64,000 nucleotides of DNA from Lutimaribacter degradans (GTDB lineage: Bacteria > Pseudomonadota > Alphaproteobacteria > Rhodobacterales > Rhodobacteraceae). The position numbers and the translations under genes were made by a program. The notes below the pieces were generated by a model, which searched no databases, was not told where the DNA came from, and saw nothing but the letters and a program-made list of their open reading frames with translations. Positions 1-9,155 of the stretch are shown here, piece by piece (the stretch's first letter is position 1; the number at the start of each line of letters is the position of its first letter). Location: contig NZ_JAMQGO010000001.1 in assembly GCF_023703375.1 (NCBI RefSeq), positions 434,001 to 498,000 of the forward strand, in the 5' to 3' direction.

Positions 1-608
1 GCGCGCTGGGTGCCTTCATCGTGTTCCTTATGGCGTTGGGGCGCGGTATGCGCTGGACCGAGCTGAAATCAGCCGTGATCGAAACCGCAAAGCTGACCGT
101 GATGATCTTTACCATCATCTGGGGCGTGCTGATCTACGTGCGCTTTCTGGGCTTTGCGCAGTTGCCGGATGCTTTTGCCGACTGGATCACCTCGCTTACC
201 GTGTCGCCGATGCTGATCCTGGTTTGCATCCTGCTGGCCTACGCCGTGCTGGGCATGTTCATGGATGCCATAGGGATGCTGCTATTGACCCTGCCGGTGG
301 TCTACCCTGCGGTCATGGCGCTGAACGGGGGCGAGTTCGTGAGCGCCGCCGACAGCACATTCGGAATGTCCGGCCCGATGTGCGCGGTCTGGTTCGGCAT
401 CCTGGTGGTGAAAATGGCCGAGTTCTGTCTGATCACGCCGCCCATCGGCCTGAACTGTTTCGTGGTGGCCGGCGTGCGCGACGATTTGAGCGTGCAGGAC
501 GTGTTCAAGGGCGTCACGCCGTTTTTCATCGCCGACGGGATTACCATCGCGCTGCTGGTGGCCTTTCCGGCCATCGTCTTGTGGTTGCCTTCGCTGGCGG
601 CAGGATAA
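1..608 (+). CDS. dctM: TRAP transporter large permease (DctM), C-terminal part
   Basis: The reading frame is open from the first bases of the window, so the start lies upstream and only about the last 200 residues are seen. The protein is a string of hydrophobic segments (for example LTVMIFTIIWGVLIYV and MLILVCILLAYAVLGMFMDA). The segment with GMFMDAIGMLLLTLPVVYP and the later ITPPIGLNCFVVAGV are typical of the C-terminal half of DctM, the large inner-membrane subunit that carries solute across in tripartite ATP-independent periplasmic transporters. The substrate cannot be read from this fragment. The arginine catabolism genes that follow are convergent, so they are not in the same transcript. 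Confidence 0.9.
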   Translation, partial: ALGAFIVFLMALGRGMRWTELKSAVIETAKLTVMIFTIIWGVLIYVRFLGFAQLPDAFADWITSLTVSPMLILVCILLAYAVLGMFMDAIGMLLLTLPVVYPAVMALNGGEFVSAADSTFGMSGPMCAVWFGILVVKMAEFCLITPPIGLNCFVVAGVRDDLSVQDVFKGVTPFFIADGITIALLVAFPAIVLWLPSLAAG

Positions 609-615
609 ACAGCAG

Positions 616-648
616 GCTGACGGGTGGGCATGTCGCCCACCCGTCAGC
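616..648. terminator. Perfect 14-bp hairpin between convergent genes
   Basis: The arms at 616-629 and 635-648 are exact inverted repeats around a 5-nt loop. The structure sits just after the dctM stop and runs over the last bases of the ornithine cyclodeaminase gene. It probably terminates transcription from both sides. There is no long T run, so strength is uncertain. Confidence 0.65.
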
Positions 649-1690
649 CCGCCGCCCGCTGAACCATTCCGAACAGGTCGCGCGGGTCGTCGGGGTCGGC
701 CAGCATGTCGAGCGGCTCGAACAGGTCGGTGCCCTTGATACGGTCGCGGATGTAGCGCAGGGCGCTGAAATCCTCGATGGCAAAACCCACGCTGTCAAAC
801 AGCGTGATCTGCACGGCCTCGCGTCGTCCCGTGGCCTGCCCGGCGATGACCTGCCAAAGCTCGGTCACGGGATGGTCGGATGGCAGTTGCTGGATCTCGC
901 CCTCGACTCTCGTTTGTTCGGAATATTCTACAAAAATATCCGCGCGGTGAAGGATCGCGGGGGCAAGTTCGGTCTTGCCGGGGCAGTCGCCGCCGATCGC
1001 GTTGATATGCACGCCAGCGCCAACCATGTTGTCGGTCAGGATCGTGGCATATTGCTTGTCGGCAGTGCAGGTGGTTATGATCTGTGCACCAAGCGTGGCT
1101 TGTTCGGGGCTGTCACAGGGCACCACGCGCAGGCCGGACCGTGCCAGGTTACGCACGCATTTTGCCGTGGCGGCGGGGTCGATATCGTAAAGCCGCACTT
1201 CCTCGATTCCGCAAAGGGCGCGAAAGGCCAGGCATTGGAATTCGGCCTGTGCGCCGTTGCCGATCATCGCCATGACGCGGGCTTGAGCCGGGGCAAGGTG
1301 TTTTGCGGCCAGCGCCGACATCGCCGCCGTGCGCAGCGCGGTCAACAACGTCATTTCCGTAAGCAGAACCGGGTATCCGGTATACATGTCCGCCAAGAGG
1401 CCGAACGCCGTCACCGTCTGCAGCCCCTCGCTGGTGTTCTTGGGGTGGCCGTTGACATATTTGAAACCGTAGGACGTGCCATCGGATGCGGGCATCAGCT
1501 CGATCACGCCCACCTCGGAATGGCTTGCCACGCGCGCCGTCTTGTCGAACTCGGGCCAGCGGCGGAAATCCTCTTCGATATAGGCGGCCAGATCGCGCAG
1601 CATGGGTTCGATCCCGACATGGTGGATCAGCCGCATCATGTTGTCGACCGAGACGAAAGGCACCAGCGCCTTGTCTGATGGCTGGGTCAT
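644..1690 (-). CDS. ocd: Ornithine cyclodeaminase
   Basis: This 348-residue member of the ornithine cyclodeaminase / mu-crystallin family would convert ornithine to proline and ammonia using bound NAD. The dinucleotide-binding segment is visible as MAMIGNGAQAEFQCLA, followed by an Asp (LYDIDP) at the end of the second strand. The start is placed at the ATG of MTQPSDK because AAGGAG lies 8 nt before it. An in-frame ATG seven codons earlier overlaps the arginase stop and has no such site. The gene follows arginase directly, so the pair forms an arginine-ornithine-proline catabolic route. The divergent Lrp-type gene is the likely regulator. Confidence 0.9.
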   Translation of the reverse strand: MTQPSDKALVPFVSVDNMMRLIHHVGIEPMLRDLAAYIEEDFRRWPEFDKTARVASHSEVGVIELMPASDGTSYGFKYVNGHPKNTSEGLQTVTAFGLLADMYTGYPVLLTEMTLLTALRTAAMSALAAKHLAPAQARVMAMIGNGAQAEFQCLAFRALCGIEEVRLYDIDPAATAKCVRNLARSGLRVVPCDSPEQATLGAQIITTCTADKQYATILTDNMVGAGVHINAIGGDCPGKTELAPAILHRADIFVEYSEQTRVEGEIQQLPSDHPVTELWQVIAGQATGRREAVQITLFDSVGFAIEDFSALRYIRDRIKGTDLFEPLDMLADPDDPRDLFGMVQRAAG

Positions 1691-1703
1691 GGTGTGTGCT
1701 CCT

Positions 1704-2630
1704 TCAGGCATAGGCGCGGGTAGGGCGGTCGAACACGCGGCGGCCCATGGCGCTGGCGCAGAGGTCGACCATCAACTGCGCGGTGCGGCCGCGCTCGTCC
1801 AGGAACGGGTTCAGTTCGACCAGGTCGATCGAGGTAACAAGCCCGCTGTCATGCAGCATCTCGCAAACAAGATGACCCTCGCGCACGGTGGCGCCGCCGG
1901 GCACGGTGGTGCCCACGGCGGGCGCCACCGCTGGGTCGAGAAAATCGACATCCAACGACACGTGCAACGCGCCACCGGCCGCGGCGACACGATCGAGAAA
2001 CGCCTTGAGCGGCCGTGCGATACCGGTTTCGTCGATTTCGCGCATGTCGTGTCGGGAAATTCGTGCCTTTTGCAGCGCCTGTTTTTCGGCGCCATCGACC
2101 GAGCGTAGCCCTAGGATGCAGATGTTTTCCGGCGGCACCGGCGCAGGCACCGCCGGAAAGCCGTCAAACCCCGTTTGCCCGGTCACATAGGCCAGCGGCG
2201 TGCCGTGCAGGTTGCCGCTTTGCGTGGTTCGGGGCGTGTGAAAATCGGCATGCGCATCCAGCCAAAGCACGAATTGCGGGCGCCCGGCCTGCGCGGCATG
2301 GGCCGCCACCCCCGCGACCGAGCCCAGCGACAGCGCGTGATCACCGCCCAGAAAGATCGGCGTGCCCTTCGACATGGCCCATTGCGCCGTTTCCAACAGC
2401 TTTGCGGTCCAGCCGATACAGGCGTTTGCCCGGAAAATATGTGTGTCTGGCGCGTCGGGCGCATGGGCCGCAGGCGCGAGGTTGCCGATATCCAGAACCT
2501 TGTGCCCCAGCGCCTGCAAGGCATCGGTCAAGCCGGCGGTTCGAAAGGCATCGGGCCCCATCAGGCATCCATGGGTGCGTTTGCCGCAATCCATCGGTGC
2601 GCCGACGAGAATACAGGTTTCAGCAGTCAT
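1704..2630 (-). CDS. rocF: Arginase
   Basis: This 308-residue enzyme hydrolyses arginine to ornithine and urea. The Mn-binding signatures of the ureohydrolase family are all present: GGDHALSLGS, LDAHADFHTP and SLDVDFLDPAVAPAVGT. The chosen start gives MTAETCILVGAPMDCGKR, the usual arginase N-terminus; the frame is open further upstream but that part has no family likeness. Its stop lies within the ribosome binding region of ocd, so the two genes are translationally close. Transcription should start in the 117-bp gap shared with the divergent Lrp/AsnC gene. Confidence 0.92.
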   Translation of the reverse strand: MTAETCILVGAPMDCGKRTHGCLMGPDAFRTAGLTDALQALGHKVLDIGNLAPAAHAPDAPDTHIFRANACIGWTAKLLETAQWAMSKGTPIFLGGDHALSLGSVAGVAAHAAQAGRPQFVLWLDAHADFHTPRTTQSGNLHGTPLAYVTGQTGFDGFPAVPAPVPPENICILGLRSVDGAEKQALQKARISRHDMREIDETGIARPLKAFLDRVAAAGGALHVSLDVDFLDPAVAPAVGTTVPGGATVREGHLVCEMLHDSGLVTSIDLVELNPFLDERGRTAQLMVDLCASAMGRRVFDRPTRAYA

Positions 2631-2701
2631 TGAGCGGCCATTCTTGTTGCGATGTGCCCTGTATTGCGCCATTTCGTGATGGAATGAAGCCTGCATTTTG
2701 C

Positions 2702-2722
2702 GCATAATGGTCAGTAATATGC
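2702..2722. promoter_or_regulatory. Inverted repeat, candidate Lrp/AsnC operator
   Basis: GCATAAT at 2702-2708 and AATATGC at 2716-2722 are inverted copies (6 of 7 bases) separated by 7 nt. They lie in the shared upstream region of arginase and the divergent Lrp-type gene. Lrp/AsnC proteins often bind such sites and autoregulate, but binding here is an inference. Confidence 0.35.
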
Positions 2723-2747
2723 CAAAAAGAGAGATAAATGTTTCGAT

Positions 2748-3176
2748 ATGGATGATCTTGATCATGCGCTGATCCGGGCGTTGCGCCAGGATGCGCGCGC
2801 GCCCCTGTCATCGCTTTCGGCGCTTTTGGGCGTGTCGCGGGCCACCGTGCGTGCGCGGATCGACAAGCTGCGCCAATCGGGCGAGATCGTCGGGTTTACC
2901 GTTTTGTTGAAAGGTGACGTGGCGCGCGACCCGGTGCGCGGCTTGATGATGCTGGGGATCGAGGGGCGCGGCGCCGACCGGATCAAGCGGCAACTGGCCG
3001 GGCTGCCGCAGGTTCAGGCGGTGCATGCCACCAACGGACGCTGGGATTTGATCGTGGAACTGGGCACGGAAACCCTGGCGCAGCTTGACGGCGTGCTGAA
3101 CGCCATCCGGCGGTTCGACGGGGTGGCGACCAGCGAAACCAGCCTGCTGTTGTCGACGGTGAAATCGGGCGGGTAG
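2748..3176 (+). CDS. Lrp/AsnC family transcriptional regulator
   Basis: The 142-residue protein has the family layout: an N-terminal winged helix-turn-helix (DDLDHALIRALRQDAR, then SALLGVSRATVRARIDKL) and a C-terminal RAM/AsnC ligand domain containing VHATNGRWDLIVEL, close to the usual GxxDxxxxV pattern. It is divergent from arginase and ocd and is the obvious candidate to control them in response to arginine or ornithine. No clear Shine-Dalgarno sits at the usual distance from this ATG. A purine-rich AGAGAG stretch about 14 nt away fits an out-of-frame upstream ATG better. Confidence 0.88.
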   Translation: MDDLDHALIRALRQDARAPLSSLSALLGVSRATVRARIDKLRQSGEIVGFTVLLKGDVARDPVRGLMMLGIEGRGADRIKRQLAGLPQVQAVHATNGRWDLIVELGTETLAQLDGVLNAIRRFDGVATSETSLLLSTVKSGG

Positions 3177-3182
3177 GGCGCG

Positions 3183-4196
3183 CTACCGCGTCGAGGCGCG
3201 GCGCAAGATCTCGGCCGCGTCGGGCCGGTCAAGCAATGACTCTTTCACCTCGTAGGCCAGGTGCGGTTTCTGCGCATGGACGCTGAGCGTCGCCGACAGC
3301 TTTTCGGCCAGTTCCGCCGGCAGCGCAGGCCGCGTGCGCGGGTCGATCAGCAGGGTTTCGGCGGCGATGCCCTCGGCATAGATGATCTGGTGGCTGTCGA
3401 ACAGCAGTTGGAAATAATCGACGAAACCGCCATCCTGACGATAGACGCTGTGGCCGTTGACCAAGTGGCGCGCGCGTACCAGCAATTCCGACCGGCCGGC
3501 CCCCAGCGCATCGGACCGCTGGTAGATGAACAGCCGGTGTTCGGGGCTGACGACCAGGTCATGTTCGTTGTGCAGCGTGCCGGCCGTGATCACGATGGGG
3601 GCATATTCGCCCACGGCGCGCACGGTATTCTGGCCGATCCAGCGAATTTCCTGTGGCCCGTCATCGCGCGTCAGCACCCGGTCACCCACCTTCAGATCCT
3701 CTATCGGTTTCTGCGCGCCGTTGGCCATGGTGATATGCGTGCCGCGGGTGAAGAACACGCAGGCCAGTTCGGCCAGCTTGGCGCGGGTGCTGTCGCGGTC
3801 GATGGTGACCAGCGAATAGTCGGTCTTGAAATGCAGCGCGGCCAGCGGCAGGGCGTAGATCTCGACCACGCCGCCCTCGTCATCGACCTCGACCAGAAGC
3901 AACACTTCGGTGGTCTGGCCATCGGGGGACATCAACGTCAGGCAACTGTCGAGATGCAGAAGCGCACCGGGATGGCCTGCGCCGGTATCGCTTGCGATCA
4001 CAAGCGTCTCGTCGTGCCGGGGCTGCACGCTGAGCCGGGTCATCCGTGCGCCTTTCGACAGGTTGTAGACATCGCTGTGTTCCAGCTCTTCGGCAAAAGA
4101 AAGCGCGTCGCCCGTGTTTGCCCCGCTCACAACCATCAGGTCTGCCGATCGGAAGACTGGCAGCGAAAATGTTGCATTCTGCTCGGCAAGGCTCAT
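3183..4196 (-). CDS. Hint-domain (Hedgehog/intein-type) protein
   Basis: This is a 337-residue protein. Residues about 145-280 form a Hint domain of the type common in Rhodobacteraceae: FFTRGTHITMANG, PIEDLKVGDRVLTRDDGP, EIRWIG and VVSPEHRLFI. In related proteins a Cys starts the CFxxGTxI block; here that position is Phe148 and the nearest Cys is Cys146, so classical autoprocessing is doubtful. The first 140 residues are not recognisable and show no signal peptide. The gene is convergent with the Lrp-type gene, only 6 nt apart. Its cellular role is unknown. Confidence 0.75.
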   Translation of the reverse strand: MSLAEQNATFSLPVFRSADLMVVSGANTGDALSFAEELEHSDVYNLSKGARMTRLSVQPRHDETLVIASDTGAGHPGALLHLDSCLTLMSPDGQTTEVLLLVEVDDEGGVVEIYALPLAALHFKTDYSLVTIDRDSTRAKLAELACVFFTRGTHITMANGAQKPIEDLKVGDRVLTRDDGPQEIRWIGQNTVRAVGEYAPIVITAGTLHNEHDLVVSPEHRLFIYQRSDALGAGRSELLVRARHLVNGHSVYRQDGGFVDYFQLLFDSHQIIYAEGIAAETLLIDPRTRPALPAELAEKLSATLSVHAQKPHLAYEVKESLLDRPDAAEILRRASTR

Positions 4197-4355
4197 TTGC
4201 GGTTCTGTTTCCCGTGCTGAAAATTGTCAGTGTTCATTTGTGCTAGGTTAGGATTGTGGCAAGGGCCGGTCAACGCAAGGGAGATTTGCGGGCATTGCAG
4301 CCCGGCCAACGCTGGGCTAGCTGTTCATCATGCGATCAGGGAAGGAGCAACACAT

Positions 4356-5135
4356 ATGGATATGGGCATCAAGGGAAAGCGCGCATTGGTCTGCGCAAGC
4401 AGCAAGGGTCTGGGCCGGGGCTGCGCCGAGGCGCTGGCAGCCGAGGGCGTGCACCTGGTGATGAACGCGCGCAGCGATGGCCCGCTGCAAGAGGCCGCGC
4501 AGGCCATCCGCGAGGCACATGGGGTCGAGGTGACGGCCGTGGCCGCAGATATCACCAGCGACGAGGGCCGGGCCCGCGTGCTGGAGGCCGCGGGCCAGGT
4601 CGACATCCTGGTGACCAACGCGGGTGGCCCGCCGCCGGGCATGTGGACCGATTGGGAACGCGAAGATTTCATCAAGGCGCTGGACGCCAACATGCTGACG
4701 CCGATCGCGCTGATGAAGGCATTGGTGCCCGGCATGATGGACCGGGGCTGGGGGCGGGTGGTCAACATCACCTCGCAATCGGTCAAGGCACCCATCGCCG
4801 TGCTGGGCCTGTCGAATTCGGCCCGTGCCGGTCTGACGGGCTATGTCGCCGGCACCGCGCGGCAAGTGGCCGAAAGGGGCGTGGCGATCAACAACCTTCT
4901 GCCCGGCATCCATGCCACTGACCGCGCCGTGTCACTGGACAGTGGCGTGGCCGAGAAACAGGGCATCACCATGGACGAGGCCCGCGCGCAGCGCGAGGCC
5001 ACGATTCCCGCACGCCGCTACGGCACGCCCGGGGAATTCGGCGCGGCCTGCGCGTTCCTGTGTTCGCAACATGCGGGTTTCATGATCGGGCAGAACGTGC
5101 TGCTGGATGGCGGTGCCACCAACGCGACGATCTGA
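4356..5135 (+). CDS. SDR family oxidoreductase with atypical active site
   Basis: The 259-residue protein has a Rossmann fold of the short-chain dehydrogenase family: CASSKGLGRG near residue 13-22, NAGG at 88-91, and the catalytic-type Ser140 in NITSQS. The expected YxxxK is missing; the region reads GLSNSARAGLTGY, with neither Tyr nor Lys at the right places. This matches the BKR-like subgroup of SDRs that lack the tetrad. GGAAGGAG lies 8 nt before the chosen ATG. The product is often annotated as 3-oxoacyl-ACP reductase, but substrate and activity are unknown. It stands alone between a divergent gene and an ABC ATPase. Confidence 0.85.
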   Translation: MDMGIKGKRALVCASSKGLGRGCAEALAAEGVHLVMNARSDGPLQEAAQAIREAHGVEVTAVAADITSDEGRARVLEAAGQVDILVTNAGGPPPGMWTDWEREDFIKALDANMLTPIALMKALVPGMMDRGWGRVVNITSQSVKAPIAVLGLSNSARAGLTGYVAGTARQVAERGVAINNLLPGIHATDRAVSLDSGVAEKQGITMDEARAQREATIPARRYGTPGEFGAACAFLCSQHAGFMIGQNVLLDGGATNATI

Positions 5136-5252
5136 TCGGCAGGCAGGGCCGGGGCCCATGCCCCGGCGACCTGCCGCACATGCGGTGGGCTTGCCCATGG
5201 TCGGCGAAGTTGCTAGTCATTCCCGACAGAATTCATCAGCAAAGCCGCCCCC

Positions 5253-6380
5253 ATGAAACATGACGCGCCAAGGCCAGGACATGACAGCGCGCGGAAGGCG
5301 CCGCCGGTGCCGCGCCTGGAAATCCGCAACCTGAGCCGCTCTTTCGGCGGGCAGTTGGTTGTCGATAACGTGTCGCTCAAGGTGATGCCGGGACAGGTGA
5401 CCTGCCTGCTGGGCCCTTCGGGTTGCGGTAAATCCACGACGCTGCGCATGATCGCGGGTGTCGAGATGCAGGATGCGGGCGAGATTCATGTTGATGGCAA
5501 CCTGATCTGCGACACCGTTTTCCGCGTTCCGCCCGAGCGTCGCCATATCGGGCTGATGTTCCAGGATTTCGCGTTGTTTCCGCATCTGACCGTTGGTGAG
5601 AATGTTGGATTCGGCCTGAAAGGCGCCGCCGAGGCCAAGCGCGCCCGCGTCGAAGAACTGCTGGGCAAGGTCGGGCTTTTGCGGTTCATCGACGAATACC
5701 CCTACAGCCTGTCGGGCGGCGAACAGCAGCGCGTTGCGCTGTCCCGCGCGCTGGCGCCGCGACCGCGGATCATGCTGATGGACGAGCCGTTCTCGGGGCT
5801 CGACAATCGCTTACGCGACGACATCCGTGACGAAACGCTTGACGTGCTCAAGGCCGAGGATGCCGCCGTTCTGCTGGTCACGCATGAACCCGAAGAGGCG
5901 ATGCGCATGGCCGACGAGATCGCGCTGATGCGCGATGGCAGGATCGTGCAACAGGGTGCGCCCTATAACGTCTACAATGCGCCCGCCGACAAGCAGTCAG
6001 TCGCATTTTTCAGCGATATCAATGTTATACGAGGAACAGTTCGCGGTGCCCTGACCGAAACGCCCTTTGGCCAGTTCCTGGCCCCGGGGGTGCCTGACGG
6101 CGCCGAGGTGGACATCGTGATCCGACCCCAGCACATCAAGCTTGACCTTGACCGGGGCGGTCGCGGGCCCAGCCCGACCGCGCAGGACGGGGTCGCCGCG
6201 CGCGGTGAGGTGGTGCGCGCACGGTTCATGGGCGCGGAAAGCCTGGTCGAGATCCGCATGGATTACGACGGCTCCATCCTGAAGGCGACGGTTCCAAACG
6301 TGTTCCTGCCGGCGCCGGGCAAGCCACTGTGGCTGATGATCCGGCGTGACCGCTGTTTCGTGTTTCCCGCCACCGATTGA
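5253..6380 (+). CDS. ABC transporter ATP-binding protein (Fbp/Pot type)
   Basis: The 375-residue ATPase has Walker A GPSGCGKST (54-62), a Q-loop near Gln104, the signature LSGGEQQ (153-159), Walker B IMLMDEP (173-179) and the H-loop VTHEP. The last 120 residues form a TOBE-like regulatory domain with VIRPQHIKL. This layout is that of importers for ferric iron, putrescine or related substrates. No permease or binding protein lies next to it, so its partner must be encoded elsewhere. The first 20 residues are an unusual polar extension. Confidence 0.87.
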   Translation: MKHDAPRPGHDSARKAPPVPRLEIRNLSRSFGGQLVVDNVSLKVMPGQVTCLLGPSGCGKSTTLRMIAGVEMQDAGEIHVDGNLICDTVFRVPPERRHIGLMFQDFALFPHLTVGENVGFGLKGAAEAKRARVEELLGKVGLLRFIDEYPYSLSGGEQQRVALSRALAPRPRIMLMDEPFSGLDNRLRDDIRDETLDVLKAEDAAVLLVTHEPEEAMRMADEIALMRDGRIVQQGAPYNVYNAPADKQSVAFFSDINVIRGTVRGALTETPFGQFLAPGVPDGAEVDIVIRPQHIKLDLDRGGRGPSPTAQDGVAARGEVVRARFMGAESLVEIRMDYDGSILKATVPNVFLPAPGKPLWLMIRRDRCFVFPATD

Positions 6381-6586
6381 ACCAGCCGAATCGCCCCATG
6401 CGCGGGGCCAAATCCGGGCCGGCAGGGGGGGCTTGGGCCGGTGCCGGGCCATAACTTGGGCCTGGATGTTCAATTTCCCGCCGCTGCGGCGCTTTGGTTC
6501 TTCCATGTGCGCGTTATCACCATTAGATACGGGAAATGATTTTTGCAGGGTCGCAGCAGGGTGGCCCGGACCAAGGGAGAGATGAG

Positions 6587-6811
6587 ATGCTCAACAATAT
6601 CGGCCTTCCCGGCCTTCTACTGATTGCCGTCGTCGTGCTGGTGCTGTTCGGCCGTGGCAAGATCAGCTCGCTGATGGGTGAGGTCGGCAAGGGGATCACC
6701 TCGTTCAAGAAAGGCGTCGCCGAAGGCACCAAGGAGCTTGAGGAAACCGACGAAGAGACGGTCGACTCCGCCAAGGACGTGACCTCCGAGAGCGACAAGG
6801 ACAAGGCGTAA
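6587..6811 (+). CDS. tatA: Twin-arginine translocase subunit TatA
   Basis: The 74-residue protein begins [20 protein letters not shown], one short transmembrane helix, followed by [23 protein letters not shown], the amphipathic helix of TatA, and an acidic tail. TatA oligomers form the passage for folded twin-arginine proteins. Translation is assigned to this ATG because AGGGAGA precedes it; an in-frame upstream ATG would add 17 residues foreign to the family. It is the first gene of tatABC. About 200 bp lie upstream, with only a weak hairpin near 6393-6408. Confidence 0.93.
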   Translation: MLNNIGLPGLLLIAVVVLVLFGRGKISSLMGEVGKGITSFKKGVAEGTKELEETDEETVDSAKDVTSESDKDKA

Positions 6812-6814
6812 CCC

Positions 6815-7297
6815 ATGCTGGACCTTGGCTGGACCGAGCTGCTGCTGATTGGCATCGTGGCCCTGATTGTCGTGGGTCCGAAAGACCTGCCGGGCCTGTT
6901 CAAGTCGGTCGGGCGCTTCGTGGGCAAGGCCAAGGGTATGGCGCGCGAATTCAGCCGCGCGATGGAAGATGCGGCCGACGAAAGCGGAATGCGTGACGTG
7001 ACAAAGACCATCCGCAGCGCCACCAACCCGGTTGGCACCGCGATGGACGGTGTCAAGGATGCGGCCAAGTCGCTGACCGACATTGACCCGGACAGCGCCA
7101 CTGGCCGGCTATCGGCCGAGCGCCAGGAAGCCAAGAAAAAGATCGAGGCCGCCGCCGCCCGGAAGGCCGCCGAGCGGATGCAGCGCGAGGCGGAAGAGGC
7201 GAAGGCCAAGGCCGACGCCGCCGAATCCGCCCTGAAAACCGATGGTGAAACGGCGGATACGTCCAAGGCCGACACCACCCCCAAGGACAGCGCATGA
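6815..7297 (+). CDS. tatB: Sec-independent translocase subunit TatB
   Basis: The 160-residue protein starts [30 protein letters not shown], with the conserved Glu and the GPKDLP turn of TatB, then an amphipathic helix and a long Ala/Glu/Lys-rich coiled tail. TatB works with TatC as the receptor for twin-arginine signal peptides. It lies 3 nt after tatA and overlaps the start of tatC by 4 nt (ATGA), so the three genes are translated as one unit. Confidence 0.93.
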   Translation: MLDLGWTELLLIGIVALIVVGPKDLPGLFKSVGRFVGKAKGMAREFSRAMEDAADESGMRDVTKTIRSATNPVGTAMDGVKDAAKSLTDIDPDSATGRLSAERQEAKKKIEAAAARKAAERMQREAEEAKAKADAAESALKTDGETADTSKADTTPKDSA

Positions 7298-8205
7298 GCG
7301 ACACTGACGAGATTGAAGACAGCTCGGCCCCGTTGATCGAGCACCTGGCCGAGTTGCGCAACCGGCTGATCCACTCGGTCGTGGCCTTTCTGGTGGGCAT
7401 GATCATCTGTTTCACCGTTGCCACGCCGATCTTCAACTTCCTGACAGCGCCCCTGTGCGAGGTGCTGGCCAGCCGCGGCCAGGATTGCGACCTGATTTTC
7501 ATCAGCCCGCAGGAAGGTTTCTTTGTCGCCATCAAGATCTCGTTTCTCGGCGGGTTCATCCTGGCCTTTCCCTATATCGCCAACCAGATGTGGCGGTTCG
7601 TGGCGCCGGGGCTTTACAAGACGGAAAAGGGCGCGTTCTTGCCCTTCCTCGTGGCGTCGCCCTTCATGTTCTTTCTGGGCGCGTCTTTCGCGTTCTACGT
7701 GGTCACGCCGTTGGCCTACGACTTTTTCCTGGGCTTCCAGCAATTCGGCCAGGAAGGCGAGGCCGTGGTCGGCGAAGAGGTGCAACAGGGCCTTTCGGTG
7801 GTCTTCCAGGGTTCGGCCCAGGAATACCTGAACCTGACAATCAAGTTCATCGTCGCCTTCGGCTTGTGTTTCCAGCTGCCGGTTTTGCTGACTTTGATGG
7901 GCAAGGCCGGGCTGGTCAGCTCGGAGGGCCTGAAACAGGTGCGCAAATACGCCGTGGTCGGCATCCTGGTGTTGGCCGCGCTGGTGACGCCCCCCGACGT
8001 GATCACACAGGTGATCCTTTTCGTCGTCGTCTATGGCCTTTACGAAGTCTCGATTTTCCTCGTGCGCCGGGTTGAACGAAAGCGCAAGGAAAAGCTGCAA
8101 GAAGAGGGGCTGTGGTTCGAGGATGACGAAGAAGAGTTCGACGATCCGCTGATGCGCGAGTTCGACGAAGGTGATGACGATCCTGGAACGGTGAACCGCG
8201 ACTGA
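7294..8205 (+). CDS. tatC: Sec-independent translocase subunit TatC
   Basis: The 303-residue polytopic protein has the TatC hallmarks: [18 protein letters not shown] at the N-terminus, [13 protein letters not shown], the periplasmic loop and six predicted membrane segments ending [25 protein letters not shown]. TatC binds the twin-arginine signal. The C-terminus carries an acidic tail of about 45 residues ([10 protein letters not shown]) that many family members lack. The stop overlaps the next ATG (TGATG), coupling it to the DUF815 gene. Confidence 0.95.
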   Translation: MSDTDEIEDSSAPLIEHLAELRNRLIHSVVAFLVGMIICFTVATPIFNFLTAPLCEVLASRGQDCDLIFISPQEGFFVAIKISFLGGFILAFPYIANQMWRFVAPGLYKTEKGAFLPFLVASPFMFFLGASFAFYVVTPLAYDFFLGFQQFGQEGEAVVGEEVQQGLSVVFQGSAQEYLNLTIKFIVAFGLCFQLPVLLTLMGKAGLVSSEGLKQVRKYAVVGILVLAALVTPPDVITQVILFVVVYGLYEVSIFLVRRVERKRKEKLQEEGLWFEDDEEEFDDPLMREFDEGDDDPGTVNRD

Positions 8206-9047
8206 TGGAGAGCACTGAACTGACCCGCATCGCCGAGGCGCTGGAACGCATTGCGCCCGCGCCCATGGAGGCCCCCGATTTCGACAGGGCCGATGCCTTT
8301 GTCTGGCACGTTTCGCCTGACCGGCTTGTGCCGGTGCCAGACGTCAACCGGGTGGATATCGACCTGCTGGTGGGGATCGGGCGGTCGCGGGATACGCTGC
8401 TTGCCAACACGCGCCAGTTTGCCCAGGGTCTGCCGGCCAACAACGCGCTTTTGTGGGGCGCACGGGGCATGGGCAAATCCAGCCTGGTCAAGGCGGCCCA
8501 TGCGGCCGTGCTGGCCGAGGGGTTGGCGCTCAAGATCGTCGAGTTGCAGCGCGAGGATCTGCCCACCGTGGGCCGATTGCTGTCGATCCTGCGTGCCGCG
8601 CCTCGGCACAGGTTCGTGCTGTTCTGCGACGACCTGTCGTTTTCCCATGACGACCAGCATTACAAAAGCCTCAAGGCCGTGCTGGATGGCGGGATCGAAG
8701 GACGGCCGGACAACGTGATCTTCTATGCCACGTCGAACCGCCGCCACCTGATGCCCCGAGACATGATCGAGAATGAACGCTCAAGCGCGATCAACCCGTC
8801 CGAGTCGGTCGAGGAGAAAGTGTCTTTGTCGGATCGGTTCGGGCTGTGGCTGGGCTTCCATCCCTGCGACCAGGATGAATACCTGGCGATGATCCGCGGC
8901 TATTGCGATGCGCATGGGGTCGAGATCGACGATGAAACGCTACGCGCCGAGGCCATCGAGTGGCAGGCCACGCGCGGTGGCCGCTCGGGCCGGGTGGCGT
9001 GGCAGTTCTTTACCGACCTGGCCGGTCGCAAGGGCGTGCGCGTCTGA
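8205..9047 (+). CDS. DUF815 family AAA-type ATP-binding protein
   Basis: The 280-residue protein matches the DUF815 group of small ATPases: FVWHVSPDRLVPVPDVNRVDI precedes Walker A GARGMGKS (85-92), and FVLFCDDLSFSHDDQ supplies a Walker B-like strand. ATSNRRHLMPRDM and SDRFGLWLGFHPCDQDEYL are also typical. The family function is not established. The start codon shares a base with the tatC stop, so it is the fourth gene of the tat operon in this genome. Whether it has any part in protein export is unknown. Confidence 0.85.
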   Translation: MESTELTRIAEALERIAPAPMEAPDFDRADAFVWHVSPDRLVPVPDVNRVDIDLLVGIGRSRDTLLANTRQFAQGLPANNALLWGARGMGKSSLVKAAHAAVLAEGLALKIVELQREDLPTVGRLLSILRAAPRHRFVLFCDDLSFSHDDQHYKSLKAVLDGGIEGRPDNVIFYATSNRRHLMPRDMIENERSSAINPSESVEEKVSLSDRFGLWLGFHPCDQDEYLAMIRGYCDAHGVEIDDETLRAEAIEWQATRGGRSGRVAWQFFTDLAGRKGVRV

Positions 9048-9155
9048 CGCGACACGCTTGCCAACCCCGGACGGTGTCCGGCTTTCCTCACGGTTGTTGA
9101 AGCCAGATGAATGTTGCTGGCCGGCGCTCTGCGGCCTGACGTGACACGCAGGTGG

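Noticed and set aside
224..1678. Open frame of almost 500 codons crossing dctM and ocd
   Set aside because: It overlaps two well-supported genes in other frames and has a His/Arg/Gly-rich composition typical of antisense reading of GC-rich DNA.
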